Below are positions 25,308 through 33,865 of a stretch of 64,000 nt of DNA, piece by piece. The notes under the pieces were generated by a model. The model searched no databases. It saw nothing but the letters and a program-made list of their open reading frames with translations, and was not told where the DNA came from. The number at the start of each line of letters is the position of its first letter. Within the stretch, counting starts at the first letter, position 1. The position numbers were made by a program, and so were the translations under genes. Source of the DNA: Selenomonas sp. AB3002 (GTDB lineage: Bacteria > Bacillota > Negativicutes > Selenomonadales > Selenomonadaceae); contig NZ_JNIO01000008.1 in assembly GCF_000702545.1 (NCBI RefSeq), forward strand, positions 496,001-560,000, in the 5' to 3' direction.

Positions 25308-25559
25308 ATGGCAAACACAAACAAAAACGAACCGACGAGGGAACAAATCGAAAAGGTGCTGGCCTGCGAGACAGCCGAGGAACTGATGGCGCTGGTGAAG
25401 GCCAATGGCCACGAAATCACGAAGGAAGAAGCCGAGGCCTGCATGGCGGAGCTGGCTGACATCGAGCTGGACGAGGCCACGCTGCGACAGGTGGCGGGTG
25501 GAAAGGTAACGATCAAAGATATATTAAAGAGTACAACGGCGATCTTGATGTTTCCTTAA
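25308..25559 (+). CDS. Nif11-like RiPP precursor peptide 1
   Basis: AAGGAGGTTTTATC precedes ATG. The 83-residue peptide has a Nif11-type leader (REQIEKVLACETAEELMALV, then ITKEEAEACMAELADIELDE) ending in the double-glycine site QVAGG, and a core KVTIKDILKSTTAILMFP. The core has no Cys or Trp, unlike most others in this locus. The leader should be recognised by the maturation enzymes and cut after Gly-Gly by the C39 transporter encoded at 31655. Confidence 0.85.
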   Translation: MANTNKNEPTREQIEKVLACETAEELMALVKANGHEITKEEAEACMAELADIELDEATLRQVAGGKVTIKDILKSTTAILMFP

Positions 25560-25574
25560 TTAGGAGGTTTTATC

Positions 25575-25805
25575 ATGGCAAAGATCAACGTAAACGAACT
25601 CTCGAGGGAACAAATCGAAAAGGCGATGGCCTGCGAGACAGTAGAGGAACTCATGGCGTTGGCAAAAGCGGAAGGTATTGAATTGACGAAAGAAGAAGCC
25701 GAGGCGTACATGGCGGAGCTGGAAGACTATGAGCTTGATGAGGCTACGATGAAAAATGTGGCTGGTGGACTTCAGGGCATAAAATGTCAAAGCCTGAGAT
25801 ATTGA
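25575..25805 (+). CDS. Nif11-like RiPP precursor peptide 2
   Basis: AGGAGGTTTTATC precedes ATG, and the gene follows precursor 1 after 15 bases. The leader (REQIEKAMACETVEELMALA, LTKEEAEAYMAELEDYELDE) ends in NVAGG, followed by a short core LQGIKCQSLRY with one Cys. The 3' end abuts the tail of another precursor (25801-25857), so this core may be the product of a deletion joining two genes. Confidence 0.85.
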   Translation: MAKINVNELSREQIEKAMACETVEELMALAKAEGIELTKEEAEAYMAELEDYELDEATMKNVAGGLQGIKCQSLRY

Positions 25806-25857
25806 CAGCGACGCACTGAAAAAAGTGGCGGGTGGAGTCAATGTCATTAAGTTAAGC
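25801..25857 (+). pseudogene. 3' remnant of a third Nif11-like precursor
   Basis: Directly after precursor 2 the sequence reads DIDSDALKKVAGG followed by VNVIKLSL: the last leader residues, the Gly-Gly site and the start of a core. The frame runs on into the truncated transposase at about 25855. No start codon or leader helix remains. Confidence 0.65.
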
Positions 25858-27107
25858 TTGATTTTACTGGCCTTTCGCTGGACGGGATGGGCGAACTCTC
25901 GGGCGAGCAGATCTTCATCGACGGGACCAAGATCGAATCCTGCGCCAACAAGTACACCTTCGTATGGAAGAAATCCGTGACGAAGCAGATGGGAAAGCTC
26001 ATGGAAAAGATACCGGACCTGTTCTTCGAGGCTGCGGAAGACTTCGGCGTCCGGCTGGACTTTCCGGACGGGCTCAGGCTCCGCCACATGAAGCGGCTGC
26101 GCCGCAGGCTGAAGGCGTACCAGGAAAGCATGGGCATCGAATTCGTGCACGGGAGCGGGAAACGGAAGACGGCGCTGCAGAGACTGACGGAAAAGCTGGA
26201 CGAAGCGATCCGGCGCATCAAGGACTACACAAAGAAACTCTTCATCGCGGGGAGACGGAACAGCTACTCCAAGACGGACAAGGACGCGACCTTCATGCGG
26301 ATGAAAGAAGACGCCATGAAGAACGGCCAGCTCAAGCCGGCCTACAACATCCAGTGCGGCACGGACTCTGAATTCATCACATGGGCATCGGTCGGTCCCC
26401 AGCCTACAGATACAACCACACTCATTCCTTTCCTTCAGGATATGGAGAAACATCTGCAGCGCCGCTATCCCAATGTGGTTGCGGATGCAGGATACGAAAG
26501 CGAAGAGAACTACCTCTATCTTGAGACCAACGGGCAGCGCGCCTTCATAAAGCCCAGCAATTATGAGAAGAGCAAGACAAGAAAATGGAAAAAGGATATC
26601 GGGCGCAGGGAGAATATGACCTATCTGCCAGAAGAAGATGCCTATTTATGCGCCCAGGGCAGGAAGCTTGCAGCTGCAAAGGAATCCGTACGCAGCAGCC
26701 GGACAGGATTCAAAAGAAATATAACCCTTTACAGTTCCGCGGATTGCGGCAACTGCCCGCTGAAGAGCCAGTGCATACACGGAAACCATTGCAAGACCCC
26801 GCTGGAGGAGAGAACCAAGCACTTTGAAGTATCCAAACAGTTTTTGCGCCAACGTCAGGAAGATTTGGAACGTATAACCTCAAAAGAAGGAGTACAACTG
26901 CGCATAAACCGAAGCATACAGGCAGAAGGTGCATTTGCAATGATGAAGGCGGACATGAATTTCCGAAGGTTCCTGAGCCGCGGCACAGCAAATGTCCTTG
27001 TTGAGATCATGCTGGTGGCTATGGCTTACAATATTCAAAAGCTGCACTGCAAAATCCAGTCAGACAGAGCAGGCCAGCACCTGTTCCCTGTGAATAACGC
27101 AGCCTGA
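25851..27107 (+). pseudogene. IS1182-family transposase, N-terminally truncated
   Basis: The open frame begins after a TAA at 25848 without a normal start and enters the DDE transposase at LDFTGLSLDGMGELSGEQ, then IFIDGTKIESCANKY. The C-terminal DDE region (MKNGQLKPAYNIQCGTDSEF, VVADAGYESEENY) and the zinc-finger-like CGNCPLKSQC are intact, and the end (QHLFPVNNAA) equals that of the complete copy. Loss of the N-terminal helix-turn-helix region should abolish transposition. Confidence 0.8.
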
Positions 27108-27261
27108 ATACAAAATAAGAGCACAAGAAAAAAGGCGATTTTTATACCGCCTGGTATCTTGTGCTCATTTTTAGTGGATTTTACAACGAATAGGAACTTC
27201 TTATACAGCAACAAGGAAAAGGGGCTGTGCATAAGTGGAATTACACTCATGCAACAGCCCC
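25855..27261 (+). mobile_element. 5'-truncated, chimeric IS1182-family element
   Basis: The 3' end carries the terminal repeat TGCAACAGCCCC at 27250-27261, matching the complete element at 49146-51025. The 5' end and the first roughly 140 transposase codons are missing. Up to about 26363 the DNA differs clearly from the complete copy; beyond it the two are nearly identical. Confidence 0.8.
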
Positions 27262-27267
27262 TTTCCT

Positions 27268-28141
27268 TTATCCTGCTACAACCTCATTCATATAATCAAC
27301 GGCTTTCTGTGCTGCATTGGCTCCATTTATGAGCCAGTTAGGATTTTCCTTGATGGCTTCGCTCCAGCCCTGCAGGTAGGCTGCCGTGTTGTCATCTTCG
27401 GAAGTGATGCCAAACTGACGGCAAAGGAGAGCCGCGCCAAACTCGGCCACGATTTCCTCCTTGGAATAGCTGACCCGCGCCGTGTCTTCCTCACTGGCCT
27501 TTCTGCCCATTTCCTTGGCCGTGCTATGCACCAATTCATGAAAGCAGGTAGCCACATAAGCCTCGGTATTTTTGAACTCCTCACGGGGGAACTTGGACAA
27601 GATGACGGCGGGGGATGTAGTAGGCACTACCTTTTCCCGGCTTGGTGGTGCTTTCGTGCTCCATCGTGACCCCGGTCTTTTCGGCAAAGGCCGTTATAAA
27701 TGCCTCGGCCTCCTCTAAGGGCTGATTGTCGCGGGTGATTACCTGCCGCTTGCGCTCCAGTCCTTCGGTCTGTGCCATGACCTCAAACACGTTGTAAAAC
27801 TTCAAGAAAGCATAGCAGTCATCAGGATTATCCCCTTCCTCGGCAGGGCGTTTCTCAACCTTGTTCCAACGGTTCCAATAGACGATGGGCAGGGACTTCG
27901 CGCCTTTCTTGATTTTCCCGCCTAGCTCCTGGCATTGGTTGAAAGTGACATACTCGCTGGTTTCCCCGGCTCCCAAGAAGGAGAGAATCAGCATATTGAT
28001 GCCCTTGTATGCTTTCATGGTCTTGGCATTTACAGGCATGAGCACCTTATTGAGAAGACCGCTATCCCACGGCAGCCGCTTACTCGTTGCCATCTTTTCG
28101 GTGACCATTTTGATGAGTTCTGCTTTAATGTCCTTCTTCAT
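27268..28141 (-). pseudogene. ArdC-type antirestriction protein/zincin, frameshifted
   Basis: ATG at 28141 follows GGGAGGAAATA. The N-terminal ssDNA-binding domain of ArdC is clear (PWDSGLLNKVLMPVNAKTMK, GINMLILSFLGAGETSEYVT, GGKIKKGAKSLPIVYW). Near 27610, at a run of five C, the frame shifts and the zincin-like peptidase domain continues with TEAYVATCFHELVHSTAKEM, including the HELVH zinc motif, to MNEVVAG. The gene stops 7 bases from the IS1182-family end. One base in the C run would restore it, so either mutation or sequencing error is possible. Confidence 0.8.
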
Positions 28142-28680
28142 GACTATTTCCTCCCTTGGGTGTGTTTTTTCGTTCCCCCTGCTGCAATTTTTCTTTTTTT
28201 TGATGGCCGTAAGGTATCGCGCCCGGAAGGAATCCGCAGGGCTGCAAAGCACCGCGCAGCGGCTTGGCCTTGCGGAAGGGAGGAGGGTGTGATAGGCTTG
28301 CCCCGGCAAAAAAAAGAATAGATTAGATGCTTTTGGCTTTCCTGTAAGGGAAAGCTACCACGTTTGCGCCTCCTGCTGATCGAGGCGCAAACAAAAGTAA
28401 CTTAGCCCATCCGGCTCCCGGCCTATGAGCCGGATGGGCGATAGACTAGCCTCTCTCCGGCTCCGTCCGGCTGCCAACGTGAAGCGCAAGGTCTGCCGCC
28501 TGCCTTGCGCTGTCAGGGGTGCTGCCCCCCGAACCCCGCGTTAGGGATTGAAGCCCGAAGGGTGGAGACAGCTTGCTGGCTCCATTCACGAAAGCCCGAC
28601 CCGAAGGGGAACGCCCAGAAAATGCAGGAAATTGCAGGAAAGCCACGCCAACACATCGAAAATATAAGGAAAATCATACA
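28142..28680. other. Hairpin-rich noncoding region, candidate transfer or replication origin
   Basis: No gene is visible. Three perfect inverted repeats follow each other: GTTTGCGCCTC/GAGGCGCAAAC (28362-28392), GCCCATCCGGCTC/GAGCCGGATGGGC (28405-28439) and AGCGCAAGG/CCTTGCGCT (28483-28511). The upstream part resembles the region before the minus-strand SSB operon at 52440-52560. Such arrays occur in oriT or single-strand origins of mobile elements, which is only inference here. Confidence 0.45.
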
Positions 28681-29166
28681 TGGTTTAGAGAATTCTCAAA
28701 TGAGTTGAATCCTAGATATCTGTATTATTGGATACTTAGCTATTAAGGTCAGAGTGTCCTATATAATATGACGATAGGAAGCTCTCAAAAGGCCTTAACT
28801 ATATCGTCATTGAAGTCTGTTAAGTTGCCATTGCCACCAGTGCAAGTTCAAGACGAGATAGTAAGGGTTCTCTCTTGCTATGATGACCTTATTGCCAACC
28901 ACCAACAGCAGATTAAGCTCCTTGAAGAAGCTGCACAGCGGTTATACAAGGAGTGGTTTGTGGACTTGCGTTTCCCGGGCTGTGAGAAGGTAGAGATTGT
29001 GGACGGTGTGCCGAAGGGGTGGAGAACTGCAAAGTTGAATGAAGTTTGCAGTATAAATGCTGATAGTATCCCATCAGATTATGAATATGACTATATTGAA
29101 TATATAGACATAGGAAGTGTTCGTTTAGGTTCGATAAATGAAGTCAAAAGATATTGCATATGCTAG
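28681..29166 (+). pseudogene. Fragment of a type I restriction specificity subunit (HsdS)
   Basis: The frame contains the end of a first target-recognition domain (EFSNELNPRYLYYWILSY, then TAA at 28744, then GQSVLYNMTIGSSQKALTIS). The HsdS central helical region follows (LPLPPVQVQDEIVRVLSCYD, KLLEEAAQRLYKEWFVDLRF), then the start of a second recognition domain (YIEYIDIGSVRLGSINEVK) before it breaks off. Both ends are lost and one internal stop is present. No hsdM or hsdR gene is in the window. Confidence 0.8.
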
Positions 29167-29228
29167 AAAGAGGAAGGCGGCGCATCGGGGGTTACGCCAA
29201 CCGGCTGATATGCCAATGGCACGTCAGC

Positions 29229-29259
29229 GAGAATTCTTAGCAAATAGCGAAGAATTCTC
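29229..29259. repeat. Perfect 10-bp inverted repeat upstream of the exporter genes
   Basis: GAGAATTCTT and AAGAATTCTC are separated by 11 bases. It lies about 260 bases before the first adaptor gene with no T run, so it may be a regulatory site rather than a terminator. The rest of 29260-29515 is AT-rich without a gene and should hold the promoter. Confidence 0.4.
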
Positions 29260-29515
29260 TGACCAATGACAACGCAGATGACTGCATATCGAGCGATTCA
29301 TACAGATGTGAACGAGGTTTTACACTGTTATTCGCCGACTAAGAGCCATATATCCTGCAAGTTGTTCACTCGTATTTTACGGCAAACCTTGTTTAGCGTC
29401 TGTTCTGAATATATTTTTATTTGGCGGAAAATAGGCAACCTTTCAATTTTCTTCGTACAGATATTGGTAGGTACTTTGTTCTCCGGATTTTACACAAATG
29501 AGAGAAGGAGTGTTT

Positions 29516-30697
29516 ATGAAAAGATATTTTTTGACCGGGCTGGCGCTGGTGCTGCTGCTGGCTCTTTCCGCCATTTTTTACGGTGCCTGGCTCAATGAGC
29601 AGGGGGAGTATAAAATCGCCGAGCGCATGGAGGAGCGGCGGCTGGCCCTGCCCGGTGCTAGGGCAGAGGTAAGAGAAATGCATCCCCGCATCACGCTGAG
29701 CACCGTAAGCCTGACCTCCTCGGCCAAGACCGATGCCGTGGCGCTCATAGAAGGGCGCATTACGGAGTGCCTGGCGCCGAAGGGGAGCTTTGTCCACAAG
29801 GGAGATGTCATCTTCATCATCGAGAACGAGGACATCCCCCTGCAGATCAAGGAAGCAGATGCAGCTGTCCTGAAGGCAGAGGCGGAGCTGAAACGTTCCA
29901 CCAACAATTTTTCCCGTTACCGCATGCTCAGGGAGAATGATGCCACCTCGGCGGAGCGCTATGACGAGGCGGAGACAGCCTATACTGCCGCCGTGGCAAA
30001 TCTGGAGGCTGCCAAGGCGCGGAAAGAAAAGCTCCTAGTGCAGCAGTCCCGCCGTGAGGTCACTGCTCCCATTGATGGCACGGTGCTGACCCTTTACCGT
30101 GAAAATGGTGGTTACGTAGCAAGCGGCACTCCTTTGGCGCTGGTGGGGGACTTTGGGCTGCTCACCTTTACAATCCCCCTGGAGGACATGTATGCCCGTC
30201 GCCTGGCCTTGGGGGACGAGGCTCGGCTCTTATTCCGCAACAAGGATTTGCAGAAGGTGTACGGCACGGAGTACGCGGCCGGGAACATGGGTACGAATCA
30301 GGAGTTCATCGCACGCCTTACGAAGATCACGCCGTCCCTTTCCGAGCCTGCTGCCATGCGCAGTGTCACCTGGCAGATAGATAACAGCGCGAAGGTCTTG
30401 GAGCCGCAGACCTACGGCGGCGTGAGCCTTACGGCGCTGAAAGGCTACTCTGTGCTGGCCGTGCCGCTGGCGGCCATGACGGACAACAGCAGAAGCGCGG
30501 TATTCGTGCTGGCTGCTGATGGCACGGTCTCCCGCCGCAGTGTGGAAACCGGGGCCAACGACGGGGAATACATCAGCATCCTCTCCGGGCTTTCTGAGGG
30601 AGAGATCGTCGTGACCAACGGCATGGAAGGGCTCATGGAGGGCATGAAGGCAGAGATCGAGCTAAGTGAAACGAATGGTGGAGGTGCGGTGAGGTGA
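29516..30697 (+). CDS. Membrane-fusion (HlyD/RND-type) adaptor protein
   Basis: ATG at 29516 follows AAGGAG. One N-terminal membrane anchor (FLTGLALVLLLALSAIFYGA) is followed by a lipoyl-like half (SFVHKGDVIFIIENEDIPLQ), a helical hairpin with heptads (EAELKRSTNNFSRYRMLREN), the second lipoyl half (EVTAPIDGTVLTLYRENGGY) and a C-terminal barrel (SGLSEGEIVVTNGMEGLMEG). It would bridge the inner-membrane exporter and the outer membrane. The next gene overlaps by GTGA. No outer-membrane channel gene is in the locus. Confidence 0.82.
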   Translation: MKRYFLTGLALVLLLALSAIFYGAWLNEQGEYKIAERMEERRLALPGARAEVREMHPRITLSTVSLTSSAKTDAVALIEGRITECLAPKGSFVHKGDVIFIIENEDIPLQIKEADAAVLKAEAELKRSTNNFSRYRMLRENDATSAERYDEAETAYTAAVANLEAAKARKEKLLVQQSRREVTAPIDGTVLTLYRENGGYVASGTPLALVGDFGLLTFTIPLEDMYARRLALGDEARLLFRNKDLQKVYGTEYAAGNMGTNQEFIARLTKITPSLSEPAAMRSVTWQIDNSAKVLEPQTYGGVSLTALKGYSVLAVPLAAMTDNSRSAVFVLAADGTVSRRSVETGANDGEYISILSGLSEGEIVVTNGMEGLMEGMKAEIELSETNGGGAVR

Positions 30698-31650
30698 GCG
30701 AGCAGAAAATTTTCAATCAGTCTGCCCTTGACAAGCTCCGCTCCCCGGAGCAGTTGGATACCATGATCCGCATCACCGGCCCCGTGGGGTGGATGGCGCT
30801 GGTTTCTGTCCTGGTGCTGTGCTTTGCCATCGTGCTGTGGTCGGTTTACGGTTCCTTCACGGAAAAGGCTGAGGGATATGGTCTCATCATGGATTCAGCA
30901 GGTGTGGTGAGCGTCACCCATGCAGCTACGGGCAAGATTACGGAGCTTTATGTGCAGACCGGAAGCCCGGTGCATAAAGGGCAGCTTATCGCTCATATGG
31001 AGCAGCCTACCGAAGCGGCGGACACACGCATGGCGCAGTATGGCGCGAAATTGGCAGCAAACGAACGAGACGCCCAGGGGCGCGTCTATGAATACGATGC
31101 CAAGCGGTACCGGCAGACGGCTCAGGAGGATGCTATCTCGGAATATGACGGTGTCGTGGACGAGGTCATGGTCTCCGAAGGGGAGCTGGTATCGGCGGGC
31201 AGTCCCATCTGCACTGTGCGCCTCACTCAGAATAGAGACGAACTGACGGGGGTGTTTTACGTCCCTGTGGACAAGGGCAAGCGCATCGAGCCGGGCATGA
31301 GCATACAGCTGGCCCCCAATGGCGTGGATGTCTCCCAGACGGGCAGCCTCCTGGGGGTGGTGAAGCAGGTGTCCCAGTATCCTGTTTCTTCCGAAGGCGT
31401 GAAAAAGGGCCTGGGCAGCAGTCAGCTGGCCCAGCATGTCATGGCCAAGGGGGGCGGTGCCATGGTGGAGGTGCGTTTTGATCTGGTGAAGGACGCCACT
31501 TCCGAATCAGGCTACCTTTGGACTTCCGTGGTGGGACGGCACAAGCCCATCACCCCTGGCAGCTTCTGCACGGGCTACATCGTCATCGAGCGGGAGCCGC
31601 CCATTGAGAAGGTGTTTTACAAAATCAGCCAATTCTTGAGAAGTCGGTGA
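30694..31650 (+). CDS. NHLM-type bacteriocin secretion adaptor (HlyD-like)
   Basis: This is the HlyD-like component that accompanies the paired NHLM ABC transporters. GTG at 30694 overlaps the previous stop. After a cytoplasmic segment (LDKLRSPEQLDTMIRITGPV) comes one membrane span (ALVSVLVLCFAIVLWSVYGS), a lipoyl half (GKITELYVQTGSPVHKGQLI), a short hairpin, the second half (YDGVVDEVMVSEGELVSAGS) and a C-terminal beta domain. The helical hairpin is shorter than in classic HlyD, as expected for this subfamily. Confidence 0.85.
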   Translation: MSEQKIFNQSALDKLRSPEQLDTMIRITGPVGWMALVSVLVLCFAIVLWSVYGSFTEKAEGYGLIMDSAGVVSVTHAATGKITELYVQTGSPVHKGQLIAHMEQPTEAADTRMAQYGAKLAANERDAQGRVYEYDAKRYRQTAQEDAISEYDGVVDEVMVSEGELVSAGSPICTVRLTQNRDELTGVFYVPVDKGKRIEPGMSIQLAPNGVDVSQTGSLLGVVKQVSQYPVSSEGVKKGLGSSQLAQHVMAKGGGAMVEVRFDLVKDATSESGYLWTSVVGRHKPITPGSFCTGYIVIEREPPIEKVFYKISQFLRSR

Positions 31651-31654
31651 GCGC

Positions 31655-33859
31655 ATGGGCATAAATTTCTTTCAAAACAAATACCGTACCAAAGTCCCCA
31701 CCGTCCTCCAGATGGAGGCCACGGAGTGCGGCGCGGCATCCCTGGCCATGGTGCTGGCCCATTATGGCAAGTGGCTGCCCCTGGAGAAGCTCAGGCAGGA
31801 CTGCGGTGTGACCAGGGACGGCAGCAACGCCCAGAATATCCTCCGGGCCGCGAAAAATCACGGCTGCACCGCCAAGGGCTTTGCAGGCCGTCCAAACGTA
31901 CTCAGGAAGAAGGAATATCCCCTGATACTCTTCTGGGAATTCAATCATTTTGTGGTGCTGGAGGGCATCAAGGGGGATACGGTGTATCTCAATGACCCAG
32001 CCATGGGGCGGCGCACCGTGGCCTGGGAAGAGTTTGTGGGCTCTTATACCGGCGTCTACCTTGCCATCCGACCAGGCCAGGGCTTCAAAAAAGAAGGGCA
32101 TCGCTACAGCGTGGTGCAGGCAATTGCCGGGAGGCTCAGGGAGGACAACTGGGCAGTGCTCTTTGTGTCCCTTCTGGGGCTGGCCATGATCCTGCCGGGG
32201 CTGGCTGTGCCAGTGCTGAACCAGATTTTTCTCGATGATATTTTCTCCCTGAAGCATGTGGACTGGGTGAATAAATTCATTGGGGCCATGGTCATCACCA
32301 TGGTGCTCCTGGGCATCATGACCACCATGCGATCCATGGTGCTGACCTACTGGCAGAAAAAGCTGACCCTGGCCGATTCTTCTGGCTTCTTCTGGCATGT
32401 CCTGCGCCTGCCCGTGGCCTTTTTCCAGCAGCGTTTCGCGGCAGATGTGGCCTCCCGCATCCAGTATAACGAGATGAATGCCGAGGTGCTGTCGAACCAG
32501 GCCGCCACATCCCTCCTGGATATGCTGGTAGCCGTCTTTTATCTGGGCCTGCTCTTCCAGTACAGCGTGCCTCTGACCCTTATCGGCGTGTCCGTGAGCC
32601 TGGTGAATGTGGGCGTCTTCCTCTATATGCGCCGCCGCCTGACGGATCTCACCATGCGGATGCAGCAAGATACAGGCAAGGCTTACGGCGTCCTGATGAG
32701 CGGCATCATGATGATTGAGAGCATCAAGGCCAATGGCAGCGAAAGCGATCTCTTCAATAAATGGGCAGGCTATCGGGCCAAAGTCCTGATGGCGACTCAG
32801 GAGCGGGATATGTGGTCACTCAAAGTGAAGCTCCTGCCCAGCATCCTTGTGGGGGTGAACAGCGCCATCATCATGACGGTGGGGGGCTTCTCCATCATGG
32901 AAGGGGTCATGACCGCCGGCATCTATACGGCGGTGAACACCCTGCTCGCGAAATTCCAGGAGCCCATGCAGAAGCTCCTCACCTTCGGTGCCACCCTCCA
33001 GAACACGGAAATGCAGATGCAGCGTCTGGATGATGTGCGGCGCTACCAAATCGACCAGCTGAATTATCCCGATGAAGGTCAGCAGATAACCTTCAAGGGC
33101 ACCCGCCTCTCCGGGGAGCTTACGCTGCAGGACGTGTCCTTCGGCTACAGCCCTTTGGATCCACCCCTGCTGGAGCATTTCAACCTGCACCTCTTGCCCG
33201 GTCGCTGGGCGGCGGTGGTAGGCTCCTCCGGCAGTGGCAAATCCACCCTGGCCAAGCTCACGGCGGGACTGTATGAGGAGTGGTCGGGGCAGGTGCGCTT
33301 TGACGGGGTGCCGCGCCGGGAGATTCCCCGGGCTGTGATTGTGAACTCCATCTCCACGGTGGATCAGGACATTTTCCAGATCGAGGGCACCATACGGGAA
33401 AACATCTCCCTCTTTGACAGCGGCCTGCCCAAGGCTGACATCATACAGGCGGCCCGGGATGCCTGCATCGAGGAGGATATCCTGCGCCTCCAGGGTGGCT
33501 ACGAGGCGAAGGTTTCCGAGGGAGGTCTGAACTTCTCCGGGGGTCAGCGGCAGCGCATGGAGATTGCCCGGGCCCTGGCCACGAATCCCTCCCTGCTGAT
33601 ATTGGACGAGGCCACCAGTGCTATCGACCCCATGACGGAGCAGAAAATCCTGGAGAACATCAGGAGACGGGGCTGTTCCTGCCTCATCGTGGCCCATCGC
33701 CTTTCCACCATCCGGGACACGGATGAAATCATCGTGCTGGAGCATGGCAAGGTGGCGGAGCGGGGCACCCACAGGGAGCTTATGCAGCATGAGGGGGCTT
33801 ACCGCCGCCTGATTGAGGAACGGGAACAGGAAGATACAGGCGAGCCGACACTGGACTAA
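31655..33859 (+). CDS. NHLM-type ABC transporter with C39 leader peptidase
   Basis: The transporter cuts the leader after Gly-Gly and exports the core. The N-terminal C39 peptidase has its catalytic Cys in TECGAASLAMVLAHYGKW (C25), His in FNHFVVLEG (H98) and Asp in YLNDPAMG (D114). Six membrane segments follow (about 160-430). The nucleotide-binding domain has GSSGSGKSTLAKL, the signature NFSGGQRQRMEIARAL and Walker B LLILDEATSAID. All catalytic residues are present. Its substrates should be the Nif11-like precursors, which end their leaders in AGG. Confidence 0.92.
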   Translation: MGINFFQNKYRTKVPTVLQMEATECGAASLAMVLAHYGKWLPLEKLRQDCGVTRDGSNAQNILRAAKNHGCTAKGFAGRPNVLRKKEYPLILFWEFNHFVVLEGIKGDTVYLNDPAMGRRTVAWEEFVGSYTGVYLAIRPGQGFKKEGHRYSVVQAIAGRLREDNWAVLFVSLLGLAMILPGLAVPVLNQIFLDDIFSLKHVDWVNKFIGAMVITMVLLGIMTTMRSMVLTYWQKKLTLADSSGFFWHVLRLPVAFFQQRFAADVASRIQYNEMNAEVLSNQAATSLLDMLVAVFYLGLLFQYSVPLTLIGVSVSLVNVGVFLYMRRRLTDLTMRMQQDTGKAYGVLMSGIMMIESIKANGSESDLFNKWAGYRAKVLMATQERDMWSLKVKLLPSILVGVNSAIIMTVGGFSIMEGVMTAGIYTAVNTLLAKFQEPMQKLLTFGATLQNTEMQMQRLDDVRRYQIDQLNYPDEGQQITFKGTRLSGELTLQDVSFGYSPLDPPLLEHFNLHLLPGRWAAVVGSSGSGKSTLAKLTAGLYEEWSGQVRFDGVPRREIPRAVIVNSISTVDQDIFQIEGTIRENISLFDSGLPKADIIQAARDACIEEDILRLQGGYEAKVSEGGLNFSGGQRQRMEIARALATNPSLLILDEATSAIDPMTEQKILENIRRRGCSCLIVAHRLSTIRDTDEIIVLEHGKVAERGTHRELMQHEGAYRRLIEEREQEDTGEPTLD

Positions 33860-33865
33860 AAGAAG

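Noticed and set aside
29270-29598. A 110-codon frame before the first adaptor gene
   Set aside because: It overlaps the adaptor start in another frame, lacks a ribosome binding site and has no recognisable motif.
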